Below, in pieces: positions 1-7,002 of a DNA stretch of 19,257 nt. The stretch's first letter is position 1; every line of letters begins with the position of its first letter. The translations under genes were made by a program, and so were the position numbers. The notes under the pieces are model-generated. The model did not search any database, was not told the origin of the DNA, and saw nothing but the letters and a program-made list of their open reading frames with translations. Source of the stretch: Verrucomicrobia bacterium UBA3214 (lineage in GTDB: Bacteria; Verrucomicrobiota; Kiritimatiellia; RFP12; UBA1067); assembly GCA_002363575.1 (NCBI GenBank), contig DEWI01000178.1, positions 1-19,257 on the forward strand, read 5' to 3'.

Positions 1-1178
1 TCGCGCGCGTAGTCGCGCTCCTCCGTCGCAAGCTCGAGAGCGAGGGAAAGGGCGAGTTCCGCGGAATCGACGGCGGCGCCAGCACTCTCCATGGCGACGA
101 CGGCGCGCTCGATCGCGGTTGTGTCGCGAAAGCCCGTGAAGAAGTTCTGCGCGGCGTTCAGCCCCCACCTCCAGTACCATAGCGGGTCGTTCCAGTTCAG
201 CGCGAACGACGCCGTGGCGTTGGGCATCAAATCGGCGATTGCGCGATCTACGGCGTGCGAAGCGGCGCGGAGCCTTGCCCTCGCCACCTGCACGGAAGGA
301 GCGTTGGTGCGCGCGAAGTCGAAGAGCTCCGTCGAAGTCGCCGTCGTCGTGTTGAATGCGCGCACATAGCCCGCGAGGTTGGCTTCGCCAAGCGAAAGCT
401 CGCGCGACCAGTCCGCTTCAAGGCCGATGGCGGAAGCGAGCACGGCGCCGGCGTTCAGATATGCGTTCGAGGCCGCCACGAGTTCTTCGCGCGCTTCGGC
501 GAGATCGAGGCGCGCGCGCAGCACGTCGAGCTTCTGCGCTTCTCCTGCTTCCAGACGCTCGAGGGATTGCACGAGATGCTCGGTGCGCATATGTTCGTTT
601 GTCTTGGCGACGTCGAGGAGTGCGGCGTTTTGCAGGCGCTCGAAGTACGCCGTGGCCACTTCCTCGAAGACGGTGTAGCCCGTGCGCGAAAGCTCGAGTT
701 CCGCGGCGATGGTGCGCTCCGCCTGCGCGCGCTTGTCGGCGGCGTTGCGCCCGAAGTCCCATAGCAGGACGTCGAGCGAGAGGCTGGCGGAGGCGTTGCC
801 GTCCGTCTTGGATTTCAGCTTGTCGAAATGCGCCTGCTTGCTTGATTCGCTGTGGCCGAAGGAGCCGTCCGCGCCAATCGCGTTCCAAGGAGTCGTGCTG
901 GCGAGAGGCGCGTCGGCCGCGATTTGCTTCATCGCCAGCCTCGCGTCTTTGACGGCGAGCTGCGCGGAAATCATGTCCGGCCTGTTGTCGAGGGCGAACG
1001 CCACGAGTTCTTTGAGCGTTTCGCCTGTTTCCGGGTAGCCTTTCTGGTCGGATATGTCGCCGGATGCTCGGCCCTCGATGTTTTTCTGCGCTTCGCGCGC
1101 GTCTTTCACCACGAGGCAGCCGGCGGCGCAGAGCGCCGCCGCCGCGCTTACAAGGATTTTGCAGCCGTTCGGTCGCAT
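1..1178 (-). CDS. TolC-family outer-membrane factor, lipoprotein (partial, 3' end outside window)
   Basis: About 392 residues are visible; the C-terminus lies beyond the left window edge. The N-terminus is a lipoprotein-type signal: a short basic start, an Ala-rich hydrophobic stretch, then AAGC with the probable acylated Cys at residue 21. The rest is the long, Ala/Glu/Leu-rich helical pattern of outer-membrane efflux proteins (NodT/TolC type). Two halves are recognisable: a first helical hairpin with LSLDVLLWDFGRNAADK, and a second repeat containing LMPNATASFALNW. Proteins of this family form the outer-membrane channel of tripartite efflux or type I secretion systems; no inner-membrane pump or adaptor is visible here, so the substrate is unknown. 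ATG at 1178 was chosen because it gives the signal peptide and an in-frame TGA, the stop of the upstream gene, lies 58 bases before it. No strong ribosome binding site is seen. It is probably the last visible gene of the rubredoxin operon. Family call is firm, role inferred. Confidence 0.85.
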   Translation of the reverse strand, partial: MRPNGCKILVSAAAALCAAGCLVVKDAREAQKNIEGRASGDISDQKGYPETGETLKELVAFALDNRPDMISAQLAVKDARLAMKQIAADAPLASTTPWNAIGADGSFGHSESSKQAHFDKLKSKTDGNASASLSLDVLLWDFGRNAADKRAQAERTIAAELELSRTGYTVFEEVATAYFERLQNAALLDVAKTNEHMRTEHLVQSLERLEAGEAQKLDVLRARLDLAEAREELVAASNAYLNAGAVLASAIGLEADWSRELSLGEANLAGYVRAFNTTTATSTELFDFARTNAPSVQVARARLRAASHAVDRAIADLMPNATASFALNWNDPLWYWRWGLNAAQNFFTGFRDTTAIERAVVAMESAGAAVDSAELALSLALELATEERDYAR

Positions 1179-1235
1179 CGCTATCGAATCTTGTGCAGTC
1201 GTAGAAACGCTTCTGGCGAAGTCTTCGCCGTCGGC

Positions 1236-1877
1236 TCAGGCTTTTTCGAAATCGCTCTTTGGATGCTTGCACCACGGGCAGAGCCAGTCGTCGGGCAAAT
1301 CTTCGAATGCTACGCCGCCATTCTCCGCGGGATCATAGACGTAGCCGCAAATTTTGCATACCCACTTCGCCGCGCCGCCGGGCGCCGCAGGCGCCACGGC
1401 CGGTTTCGGCTTGACGTTCGCGTGGTAGTATGCGTATGACATCGTGGCGCCGGCGCCCAATGTCTCGGCATTCTTGACATCGCAAATGAACATGCCGTGG
1501 GTGCCGAGATCGATATAGTCCGCGACGGCCAGCTCGAAGAGCGCCGTGCAGTATTTTCCCGGAACGGCCAGGCCGTTCGAAGAGCGCGTCGAAGCGAAGC
1601 CGTCAAATTTGTCCGAATCCCTCCCGGATTTGAAGCCGAAGCGCTCGAAAACGGCGAAAGGCGCCTCTTCCGAAAGCGCGCAGACGTTCAGCACGCGCGT
1701 TTCTTTCGCGGTGGCGTGCGAAAGGTTGGCCTTGTTTATCGCCACGGCGATGCGCGGCGGTTCCGCCGTGAGCTGCATGACGGTGTTGCAAATCATGCCG
1801 TTGTCGCGCCCTGCCGCGTCGCGCGTGGTCACGATGTAAAGGCCGTAGCCAATCTTGAAAAACGCTGTCGCATCCAT
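1236..1877 (-). CDS. Flavin reductase-rubredoxin fusion (high-molecular-weight rubredoxin type)
   Basis: 213 residues. Residues 1-150 are a flavin reductase-like FMN-binding domain: a start resembling other members ([13 protein letters not shown]), then [21 protein letters not shown] and a late [10 protein letters not shown] segment. After a Pro/Ala linker a complete rubredoxin domain follows (about 168-213), with the iron ligands in [10 protein letters not shown] and CPWC. The second loop reads CPWCKHPK instead of the usual CPxCG. This architecture is known from high-molecular-weight rubredoxin (Hrb of Moorella-type anaerobes), which passes electrons from NAD(P)H through FMN to rubredoxin iron and on to flavodiiron oxygen/NO reductases; that partner is not visible here. 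It follows a stand-alone rubredoxin by 117 bases on the same strand, consistent with an oxidative-stress or redox operon. No Shine-Dalgarno sequence precedes the ATG at 1877. The family assignment is strong; the partner is inferred. Confidence 0.92.
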   Translation of the reverse strand: MDATAFFKIGYGLYIVTTRDAAGRDNGMICNTVMQLTAEPPRIAVAINKANLSHATAKETRVLNVCALSEEAPFAVFERFGFKSGRDSDKFDGFASTRSSNGLAVPGKYCTALFELAVADYIDLGTHGMFICDVKNAETLGAGATMSYAYYHANVKPKPAVAPAAPGGAAKWVCKICGYVYDPAENGGVAFEDLPDDWLCPWCKHPKSDFEKA

Positions 1878-1994
1878 GTTCGGGAATGTTTTTGAGGGGT
1901 GGACGGCCGGATTGCGGCCGGTGACCGCATGAAAGCGCGTCGCGCGGGCTGCGAGGAAGCGCAGGCGCCGCGCGAACCCGCGCGAGCGGCGCGA
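1878..1994 (-). other. Rubredoxin to fusion-gene intergenic spacer with hairpin
   Basis: This 117-base gap separates the rubredoxin stop from the fusion-gene start. It has a perfect six-base inverted repeat, CGGCCG at 1904-1909 and 1915-1920, with a five-base loop. No T-run follows on the minus strand, so it is not a normal intrinsic terminator. It could be a processing, attenuation or mRNA-stability element. No promoter or Shine-Dalgarno sequence is evident. Confidence 0.4.
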
Positions 1995-2129
1995 TCAGGC
2001 CTGCTCGAATTCGCTCTTGCCGACGCCGCAGACGGGGCACGCCCAATCTTCCGGCAGATCTTCGAAAGCGACGCCGTTGTTTTCGGCCGGATCATATACA
2101 TATCCGCAGACTTTGCACACGTATTTCAT
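1995..2129 (-). CDS. Rubredoxin
   Basis: A 44-residue protein consisting entirely of a rubredoxin fold. Both iron-binding loops are present: [10 protein letters not shown] at residues 5-14 and CPVCG at 31-35, with the usual [11 protein letters not shown] approach to the second pair. Rubredoxins are small cytoplasmic one-electron carriers with an Fe(Cys)4 site; in anaerobes they serve flavodiiron proteins, rubrerythrin or superoxide reductase. The ATG at 2129 is fixed by a good ribosome binding site, AAGGAG at about 2137-2142, seven bases upstream. It is at the short end of the family (typically 45-54 residues). The sequence is very like the C-terminal domain of the next gene, suggesting duplication. 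It is the first gene of the minus-strand operon and has its own extended -10 promoter at 2191-2208. Confidence 0.95.
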   Translation of the reverse strand: MKYVCKVCGYVYDPAENNGVAFEDLPEDWACPVCGVGKSEFEQA

Positions 2130-2170
2130 ATAATGCTCCTTTTCTTTTTTGTTGCCGCGCGCTTCCCGTT

Positions 2171-2188
2171 CCCCGGATCGCGCCGGGG
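2171..2188 (-). other. Hairpin at the 5' end of the rubredoxin mRNA
   Basis: CCCCGG and CCGGGG form a perfect six-base stem around a six-base loop, immediately downstream of the minus-strand -10 element. With transcription starting about seven bases after TATAAT, the hairpin would be almost at the 5' end of the rubredoxin leader. Such 5' hairpins are known to protect mRNAs from decay. The structure is seen; the function is inferred. Confidence 0.35.
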
Positions 2189-2190
2189 CG

Positions 2191-2208
2191 TATTATAGCA
2201 TATTTGCG
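2191..2208 (-). promoter_or_regulatory. Extended -10 promoter of the rubredoxin operon
   Basis: Read on the minus strand this is CGCAAATATGCTATAATA, with a perfect TATAAT (2192-2197) preceded by TGn, the extended -10 form. The predicted start near 2185 gives a leader of about 55 bases carrying the rubredoxin ribosome binding site. It is the left arm of a perfect inverted repeat with the promoter at 2231-2248. No convincing -35 is seen, as expected for extended -10 promoters. Confidence 0.7.
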
Positions 2209-2230
2209 CCCGGCCTGCACTGCGCCCGCC

Positions 2231-2248
2231 CGCAAATATGCTATAATA
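2231..2248 (+). promoter_or_regulatory. Extended -10 promoter of the metallopeptidase-gluQ-chromate operon
   Basis: CGCAAATATGCTATAATA carries TGCTATAAT, with TATAAT at 2242-2247. Only nine bases separate it from the ATG at 2257, so a start six to eight bases after the hexamer would give a leaderless or nearly leaderless mRNA. It is the right arm of the perfect inverted repeat. Confidence 0.65.
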
Positions 2249-2256
2249 TCCTTGTT

Positions 2257-3705
2257 ATGGCAATATTGATATTGGCAGTCGGCTTGTTCTTCACGCACCC
2301 CGCGCCCCTTGACATGCCGCGCGCCGAGGCGTATATGGTGACGGACGGCGAGACGCGCAGCCTTGAAGACCGCTACAGCGACATCGATCTATGGACGTCG
2401 CGCGCCGTGCTCGGCCGCTGGGAGGACGACGACGGGCGGTTGTTCACGCTCTCGCGCCTTGATATCGTGCCGCCCAAAGCCATGGCGGAGACTTCGACGC
2501 GCCGCGAATATTCCGCGAACGCCGCCAAGGCGGACCCGAAAAAGGATCTCGACGTCCGCGACCAGGCGATCGCGCTGCTTTCCCCTGTCGAACCCGCCGA
2601 GGAGCCGGAGCGCACGCGCCAGCGCATCCGCGGCTTTCGCGACGTGCTGTATTACGAAGGGACCAACGAGACGGCTGTAGTATGCGCGTTTCTCCGCGAG
2701 GGCGGAGATTCGTGGTACCTCGCGACATGGGAACTCGCAGAAGGCGACGAGCGCGCGTGGGCGCGCGAACTCTTTGAAAGGGAGATTCTTGGGAAGTGGG
2801 ACGATGCCGTCGCGGAAGTGCTGGTTTCCGAGCGGGAGGATAATGAAGCCAGGCCGGCCGCGAAAGCGCGCAGGAAGAAGCGCGCGGACGAGGATGTCGA
2901 TTCTCCGGTGCGCGAGCGCGAACTTCTGCGTGCGGACGCCCGCCATAGCATCACGAACTACGCCCAGTGGCATGCGACCGACGCAGAGGAGTTCACCGTC
3001 CTCGACAACCTCCCGTCCGAAGTGAAATTCGTAGCCGCCTTGACAAACGACTTGACGCGAATGCGTCGCCGTTATGCCGAGACCGTTCCTAGCCCGATCA
3101 ATGGCTCGAACGTCCTTTGCGTGGCGAGAATCTACGCTACTCGCGAGGATTACCTCGCCGCCGCCGGCGAAGACATGGCGTGGTCCGCGGCGTATTGGAA
3201 CCCGTTGCGCCGCGAGCTTGTCGCGCATCTCCCCGCCGGCGGCGCGGACGAACTTTTGCGCACGATCCGCCACGAGGCATTCCATCAGTATCTGTCGTAT
3301 GCGTGCTGCATGCTTTCGGCGTCGCCGTGGTTCAACGAGGGCTATGCGCAGTATTTCGAGGACGAGGACTCCCTCGATTGGAAGCTCCCGGATGTCGATT
3401 CGGAGAAGATAGAGCTTTTCGCCGCGCGCATTCCCGCCTTGCTCGGTTGCGACTATGCGGCGTTCTACGCCGGGGATGCGGCCTCGCGAATGCTGAACTA
3501 CCGCCTGGCGTGGTCGATCGCCGTCTTTCTCGAGAAGGGCGCTCCGCTAGTGCGTTTCAAGCCGTTCGCGACGCTCAAAAGCGATTACGTCGCCGCGCTT
3601 TTGAAGACTCGCGACATGCGCGAGGCTACGGCCGCCGTATTCCCGGACAGGGAAAAGATCGATGTCTTCATACGCGAATGGAAAGCGTTCTGGAAAAACA
3701 AATGA
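2257..3705 (+). CDS. Secreted HExxH metallopeptidase-like protein (gluzincin fold, DUF1570/peptidase MA-like)
   Basis: 482 residues. The first 17-25 residues (AILILAVGLFF core) look like a signal peptide or membrane anchor, but without the usual basic n-region. A charged linker rich in Lys/Arg lies near residues 198-208. The C-terminal half has a zinc-peptidase signature: HEAFH (His339, Glu340, His343) followed by WFNEGYAQYFE with Glu361 as the likely third zinc ligand, the gluzincin arrangement. Proteins like this are typically exported peptidases of unknown substrate. The reading frame stays open further upstream to an ATG at 2149, but that stretch is promoter DNA, so ATG 2257 is preferred; it has no ribosome binding site, matching the very close promoter. 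It opens the plus-strand operon. Peptidase activity is inferred from the motif. Confidence 0.75.
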   Translation: MAILILAVGLFFTHPAPLDMPRAEAYMVTDGETRSLEDRYSDIDLWTSRAVLGRWEDDDGRLFTLSRLDIVPPKAMAETSTRREYSANAAKADPKKDLDVRDQAIALLSPVEPAEEPERTRQRIRGFRDVLYYEGTNETAVVCAFLREGGDSWYLATWELAEGDERAWARELFEREILGKWDDAVAEVLVSEREDNEARPAAKARRKKRADEDVDSPVRERELLRADARHSITNYAQWHATDAEEFTVLDNLPSEVKFVAALTNDLTRMRRRYAETVPSPINGSNVLCVARIYATREDYLAAAGEDMAWSAAYWNPLRRELVAHLPAGGADELLRTIRHEAFHQYLSYACCMLSASPWFNEGYAQYFEDEDSLDWKLPDVDSEKIELFAARIPALLGCDYAAFYAGDAASRMLNYRLAWSIAVFLEKGAPLVRFKPFATLKSDYVAALLKTRDMREATAAVFPDREKIDVFIREWKAFWKNK

Positions 3706-3812
3706 AGCGGCGCCCTCGCGCAGGCGCGCAGGGCTTCCTTTCCGGCATGCGGGGCGCGGGCGGGCGCGCGGCGTCCGCCGGGGAAACGGCAAACGGAGCA
3801 AGAATGCAATGA
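3702..3812 (+). CDS. Possible 36-residue coupling ORF between metallopeptidase and gluQ
   Basis: Its ATG overlaps the metallopeptidase stop (ATGA at 3702-3705) and its TGA overlaps the gluQ start (ATGA at 3809-3812). The predicted peptide is Arg/Gly/Ala-rich, begins MKRRPRAGAQGF, and resembles nothing known. The composition is also what random GC-rich DNA would give. The two exact ATGA junctions are the only reason to list it; it may serve to carry ribosomes to gluQ rather than make a functional peptide. Confidence 0.25.
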   Translation: MKRRPRAGAQGFLSGMRGAGGRAASAGETANGARMQ

Positions 3813-4768
3813 ACGCCACCGGTGGCGGTTATGTCGGGCGTCTGGCGCCATCGCCTACGGGCGCGTTGCATCTCGGCAACATCCGCACTTTCATGGTGGC
3901 GTGGCTGCGTGCGCGCTCCCTCGGCGGGCGCGTCGTGTTGCGCATGGAAGACCTCGACCATCCGCGGGACAAGCCAGGCGCCGCCGCCGCCGCGCTGGAC
4001 GATTTGCGCTGGCTGGGCTTCGACTGGGATATGGAGTGGACGCAGTCGGAACGCAAGGCGGCTTATCGCGAAGCGCTGGAAAAGCTTGGCGGCCGCGTCT
4101 ATCCATGCATATGTTCGCGACGCGACGTGGAAGCGGCGCAATCGGCTCCGCACGCCGGCGAGCAGCTTTTCTATCCCGGAACGTGCCGCGGGCGCTTCGC
4201 CTCGTGGCGCGAGGCCGCCGCGGAAATCGCGCCGCGCACGCCGTGCTGGCGCTTTCGCGTCGAGCCGGGCGAGAGTCGCGTCGGGTTTCGCGATGTGTTT
4301 GCCGGCGAGGTGTCGTGCGACGTCGCCGCGACGCTTGGAGATTTCCCGCTGGCGCGTGACGAAGGCGGCGCCGGCTATACTCTCGCGGTAGTCGTCGATG
4401 ACGCCGCGATGGGCGTTACGGAGGTGGTCAGGGGCGACGATCTGCTGGCCGCCACGCCCGCGCAGATTCTCGTGCAGCGAGCGCTTGGGCTTCCGGAGCC
4501 TGTCTATTGCCACATTCCCCTCGTCACCGGGCAGGACGGCTTGCGCCTCGCCAAGCGCCATGGCGATACGCGAATCGCGGCATACCGCGCAAGCGGCGTG
4601 CGCGCGGAGAGGATAATCGGGATGCTCGCGGCATCCTGCGGCTGGTGCGAAGAAGGCGAGGAGATTCGGCTGGCCGAGCTTGTCCCGCGTTTCTCGCTTT
4701 CCTCGATTCCCGCAAAGCCATGGAAATTCACGGCTGATTTTTCGCGGCGTCTCGCCGCCGCTGGATGA
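3809..4768 (+). CDS. gluQ: Glutamyl-Q tRNA(Asp) synthetase
   Basis: 319 residues, the usual length for GluQRS, which lacks the anticodon-binding half of glutamyl-tRNA synthetase. It opens with GRLAPSPTGALHLGN, where HLGN (21-24) is the class I HIGH motif. The zinc site distinguishing GluQRS is present: Cys100, Cys102, Tyr122 and Cys126 (CIC and YPGTC). LAKRHGD at 248-253 is the KMSKS-type loop. The family glutamylates the queuosine base of tRNA(Asp) in the cytoplasm, a modification of the wobble position. ATG 3809 was chosen because homologues start a few residues before this motif and GGAG lies at 3795-3798; the frame is open upstream to 3662 but that overlaps the metallopeptidase gene. It sits in the metallopeptidase-chromate transporter operon, with no obvious functional link to either neighbour. 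Confidence 0.95.
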   Translation: MNATGGGYVGRLAPSPTGALHLGNIRTFMVAWLRARSLGGRVVLRMEDLDHPRDKPGAAAAALDDLRWLGFDWDMEWTQSERKAAYREALEKLGGRVYPCICSRRDVEAAQSAPHAGEQLFYPGTCRGRFASWREAAAEIAPRTPCWRFRVEPGESRVGFRDVFAGEVSCDVAATLGDFPLARDEGGAGYTLAVVVDDAAMGVTEVVRGDDLLAATPAQILVQRALGLPEPVYCHIPLVTGQDGLRLAKRHGDTRIAAYRASGVRAERIIGMLAASCGWCEEGEEIRLAELVPRFSLSSIPAKPWKFTADFSRRLAAAG

Positions 4769-4803
4769 AGCGAGCAGTCGCCCGCGACGGGCCTGGGGGT
4801 GCG

Positions 4804-5424
4804 ATGCAAAACGAAAAGAACGGAACGGGTGGATTGCGCGGCGCGGCGCCTGGAGAGGCGCCCGGGCTTTGGGCGCTTTGGGTGTCGTTCGCGAAGATGG
4901 GCGCCGTGCTGATTGGCGGCGGCTACGCGCTTTTGCCTCTGCTGGAGCGCGAAATCGTCGTGCGGCGCAAGTGGGCGGCGAGCGAAGAGATGATGGATCT
5001 ATATGCGCTCGCGCAAGTGCTGCCGGGCATAATCGCCGTGAATACTTCAATGCTGGTCGGCAATCGCTTGCGCGGTCTGCCGGGGACGCTCGTGGCGGCC
5101 GCAGGATTGACAGCGCCGCCATTCGTGATGATCGCCGCCTACGCCGCAGCGTATGGCGCGCTTCGCGACACGGCCGTATTTTCGCGCGCATTGGCAGGCG
5201 TGCAGAGCGCGGTCGCCGGCATGATCCTCGCGCTCGGCGTCGATATGGTGCGCAAGGCGCTGCGGCCGCGCGGCGGCGTCGCCGGGCGGCCGGCGGTTTT
5301 CGCGGCGCTTGCGGCGGCGGCGATGCTCTTTTTCGGGATTTCGTTTGTCTGGCTCATCGCGTTTGCCGCCATCGCCGGCCTGTCGCTGCACTTTTTGTCT
5401 GCGAGGAGGGCCGGACGATGCTGA
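4804..5424 (+). CDS. Chromate transporter, half-size subunit A
   Basis: 206 residues from ATG 4804. This is one CHR domain: SFAKMGAVLIGGGYALLPLL with the signature GGGYA (38-42), then LAQVLPGIIAVN (69-80), then several Ala/Leu/Val-rich membrane helices. Short-chain chromate transporters are encoded as adjacent pairs that work together, and the next gene is the partner. Members of the family export chromate, probably coupled to an ion gradient, though in many bacteria the physiological substrate is unproven. Start 4804 follows a GGGGGTG Shine-Dalgarno-like run. An alternative ATG at 4765 overlaps the gluQ stop (ATGA) and would add 13 residues, so translational coupling is also possible. Family call is firm, start uncertain. 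Confidence 0.9.
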   Translation: MQNEKNGTGGLRGAAPGEAPGLWALWVSFAKMGAVLIGGGYALLPLLEREIVVRRKWAASEEMMDLYALAQVLPGIIAVNTSMLVGNRLRGLPGTLVAAAGLTAPPFVMIAAYAAAYGALRDTAVFSRALAGVQSAVAGMILALGVDMVRKALRPRGGVAGRPAVFAALAAAAMLFFGISFVWLIAFAAIAGLSLHFLSARRAGRC

Positions 5425-6017
5425 AACTTCTCGGACTCGTGATGCTGGTCTTTTCAAAGATCGGGCTTTTCACGCTCGGCGGCGGCCTCGCGGTGATCGC
5501 GCTCGTGCAGCAGGAGACGCTCGCGCGCGGCTGGCTTACGCAGAAAGAATTTCTGGACATTCTCTCTGTGGCGCAGGTGACGCCGGGCGCGATCGGCGTG
5601 AACGCCGCTACATTTACCGGCTGGCGCACGGCCGTCAACGCAGGCGGCGGTCTGCCATGGGCGTTCGCGACCAGCCTGGCCGCAAGCTTGGCTGTCATGG
5701 CCGCCAGCGTAATCGGCGTGGCTATCGCTGGAACGTGGTTCGAACGCAATCGCTCCAAGCCGTGGCTCGTCGCCGTGTTCGCAGTGCTTCGTCCTGTAGT
5801 GGCAGGAGCGATTTTCGCAGTGGGCGTGAATCTTGTTCTCGGCGAATTCGGCGCGGAAGGGGAGAATGGCGCGCTTTGCATATACGATATCGGCAAGCTC
5901 CGTATCGCGCCGCTTCCCGCGATCCTCTGCCTTTTTGCGTTTGTCGTCACGCTGACGAAGCGCTTCTCGCCCGTGTGGGCGCTCGCTCTGGCCGCTGTCG
6001 CCGGCCTCGTTTTCTAG
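5418..6017 (+). CDS. Chromate transporter, half-size subunit B
   Basis: 199 residues, the second CHR domain of the pair. The N-terminus MLVFSKIGLFTLGGGLAVI carries the GGG motif (21-23), followed by LSVAQVTPGAIGVNAAT (49-65), the counterpart of the LAQVLPGIIAVN segment in subunit A. Repeated hydrophobic stretches follow to the C-terminus, so this is an inner-membrane protein. The ATG at 5418 overlaps the end of subunit A by seven bases, so the two are probably co-translated as a heterodimer. This is the last gene of the plus-strand operon; its stop is only 25 bases from the convergent stop of the leucine-rich repeat gene, with no clear intrinsic terminator between. Confidence 0.92.
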   Translation: MLKLLGLVMLVFSKIGLFTLGGGLAVIALVQQETLARGWLTQKEFLDILSVAQVTPGAIGVNAATFTGWRTAVNAGGGLPWAFATSLAASLAVMAASVIGVAIAGTWFERNRSKPWLVAVFAVLRPVVAGAIFAVGVNLVLGEFGAEGENGALCIYDIGKLRIAPLPAILCLFAFVVTLTKRFSPVWALALAAVAGLVF

Positions 6018-6042
6018 CGCCGCGCGACCGGCGGGGCGGAAC

Positions 6043-6969
6043 TCAGAAATCGTCCGCGTCTTGCGCCGAGCGGCGTTCGCGCAGGATGAGCGCGAGCACG
6101 AGGACCGCGAGAGTGCCTAGCGCGCCGACAATCGAGGGCAGGTAGATCAGAGTAGTGCGACGGTACGACTCGATCGCCAGATCGGCGATCTTGCGCCCTT
6201 GCCAGACGCCGGGAATCGGGACGTCCCAACCGGCCGCCGACGATGCGCGGAAAAGGCAGTTCTCGCCGATCCGCGCGAAGGCGTCTTTCGCCGTTTCCGG
6301 TTGCGGGCCTAGGAAGATCGCAGTTTCAAGGCTGTCGCAATCGGCGAAAGCGGCGTGCGCGATGCTCGCGACTCCTTGCGGGAATGTCAAGGTGCGGAGC
6401 TGCGCGCAGTCGGCGAAAGCCCCGGCGCCGATGTTTTGGAGATGGCGCGGGAGCGTCACTTCCTTCAGCATGCGGCAATCGCTGAATGCGCGGTTTGCGA
6501 TATTAGTGATGTCCGGAGGGAGCGACAGGGCTGCGAGGCTGCGACAGCTGATGAAGGCTTCGCTGCCGATTTCGACAACGGAAGAAGGGATGCGCACGCT
6601 CTTCAGATTCCGGCAGCCGGCGAATGCGCGTTCGCCGATCTTCTCGATGCCGTCGGGCAGCACTGCGCTTTCAAGCCGCATCTCGCCTGCGAAGGCGCAT
6701 GGCGCGATGGCTTTCACGATGTTCGTGGCGATCTTCGCAGGGATTTCCAGCTCTCCCCGCGAACCGCCGTGAAGAAGTTCCAGCGTCGAGCCTAGCGTCA
6801 GGGAATCGTCTTTCGCGGCGTGTGAAGCGCTTTCCGGGATGGTCGCGCCTTGTATCGTGGCCATGCCGTCTTCGGCGGTGTAGCGCCAGACGACGTCGTC
6901 GATGTCTATCTCGGCCGCGGACAGGGAAAGCGCGGCAAGTCCCGCTATGATCGTTGTTGTTCTCTTCAT
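6043..6969 (-). CDS. BspA-type leucine-rich repeat protein with C-terminal membrane anchor
   Basis: 308 residues. The first 19 residues (MKRTTTIIAGLAALSLSAA) are a signal peptide. Residues about 88-220 hold five to six BspA-like repeats of about 23 residues, recognised by recurring AFAGC/AFADC segments with upstream I-P-x-x-V-x-x-I-G units, for example LKSVRIPSSVVEIGSEAF. Residues about 273-296 form one hydrophobic helix followed by an Arg-rich, acidic tail, a topology that would hold the repeats on the outer face of the membrane. BspA-type repeats are common in surface proteins of gut bacteria and protists and can mediate adhesion; no ligand is known here. It follows the glycosyltransferase gene by 33 bases and probably ends that operon. 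There is no Shine-Dalgarno sequence. Fold call is strong, role unknown. Confidence 0.85.
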   Translation of the reverse strand: MKRTTTIIAGLAALSLSAAEIDIDDVVWRYTAEDGMATIQGATIPESASHAAKDDSLTLGSTLELLHGGSRGELEIPAKIATNIVKAIAPCAFAGEMRLESAVLPDGIEKIGERAFAGCRNLKSVRIPSSVVEIGSEAFISCRSLAALSLPPDITNIANRAFSDCRMLKEVTLPRHLQNIGAGAFADCAQLRTLTFPQGVASIAHAAFADCDSLETAIFLGPQPETAKDAFARIGENCLFRASSAAGWDVPIPGVWQGRKIADLAIESYRRTTLIYLPSIVGALGTLAVLVLALILRERRSAQDADDF

Positions 6970-7002
6970 ATTTGCTGCTATTCGGTTTTGCGTGCAGGGT
7001 GT

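Larger units (their letters stand above)
2191..2248. repeat. Perfect 18-bp inverted repeat forming back-to-back promoters
   Basis: The arms 2191-2208 and 2231-2248 are exact reverse complements, separated by 22 GC-rich bases. Each arm is an extended -10 promoter pointing outward, one toward the rubredoxin operon and one toward the metallopeptidase operon. The repeat could additionally be a regulator's operator or a cruciform, but the promoter reading explains it because a third, unpaired copy precedes the apt gene. Confidence 0.85.

Noticed and set aside
418..1275. Minus-strand ORF of 285 codons rich in Arg
   Set aside because: It overlaps the TolC-type gene in another frame and has the Arg/Gly-rich composition of shadow frames in GC-rich DNA; the true gene shows a lipoprotein signal and a TolC repeat pattern.
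3668..5191. Minus-strand ORF of 507 codons opposite gluQ and the chromate transporter
   Set aside because: The plus strand encodes clear families with ribosome binding or coupled starts; the antisense product is Arg/Ala-rich without a domain.
5997..6032. CGCCGG/CCGGCG arms between the convergent operons as a bidirectional terminator
   Set aside because: Only a six-base stem with a large loop and no T-run; too weak to call.
6961..6980. GCAAATATG just before the leucine-rich repeat gene, resembling the promoter motif
   Set aside because: It matches the first nine bases only; the TATAAT part is absent (AAGAGA follows) and the ATG is the start codon itself.
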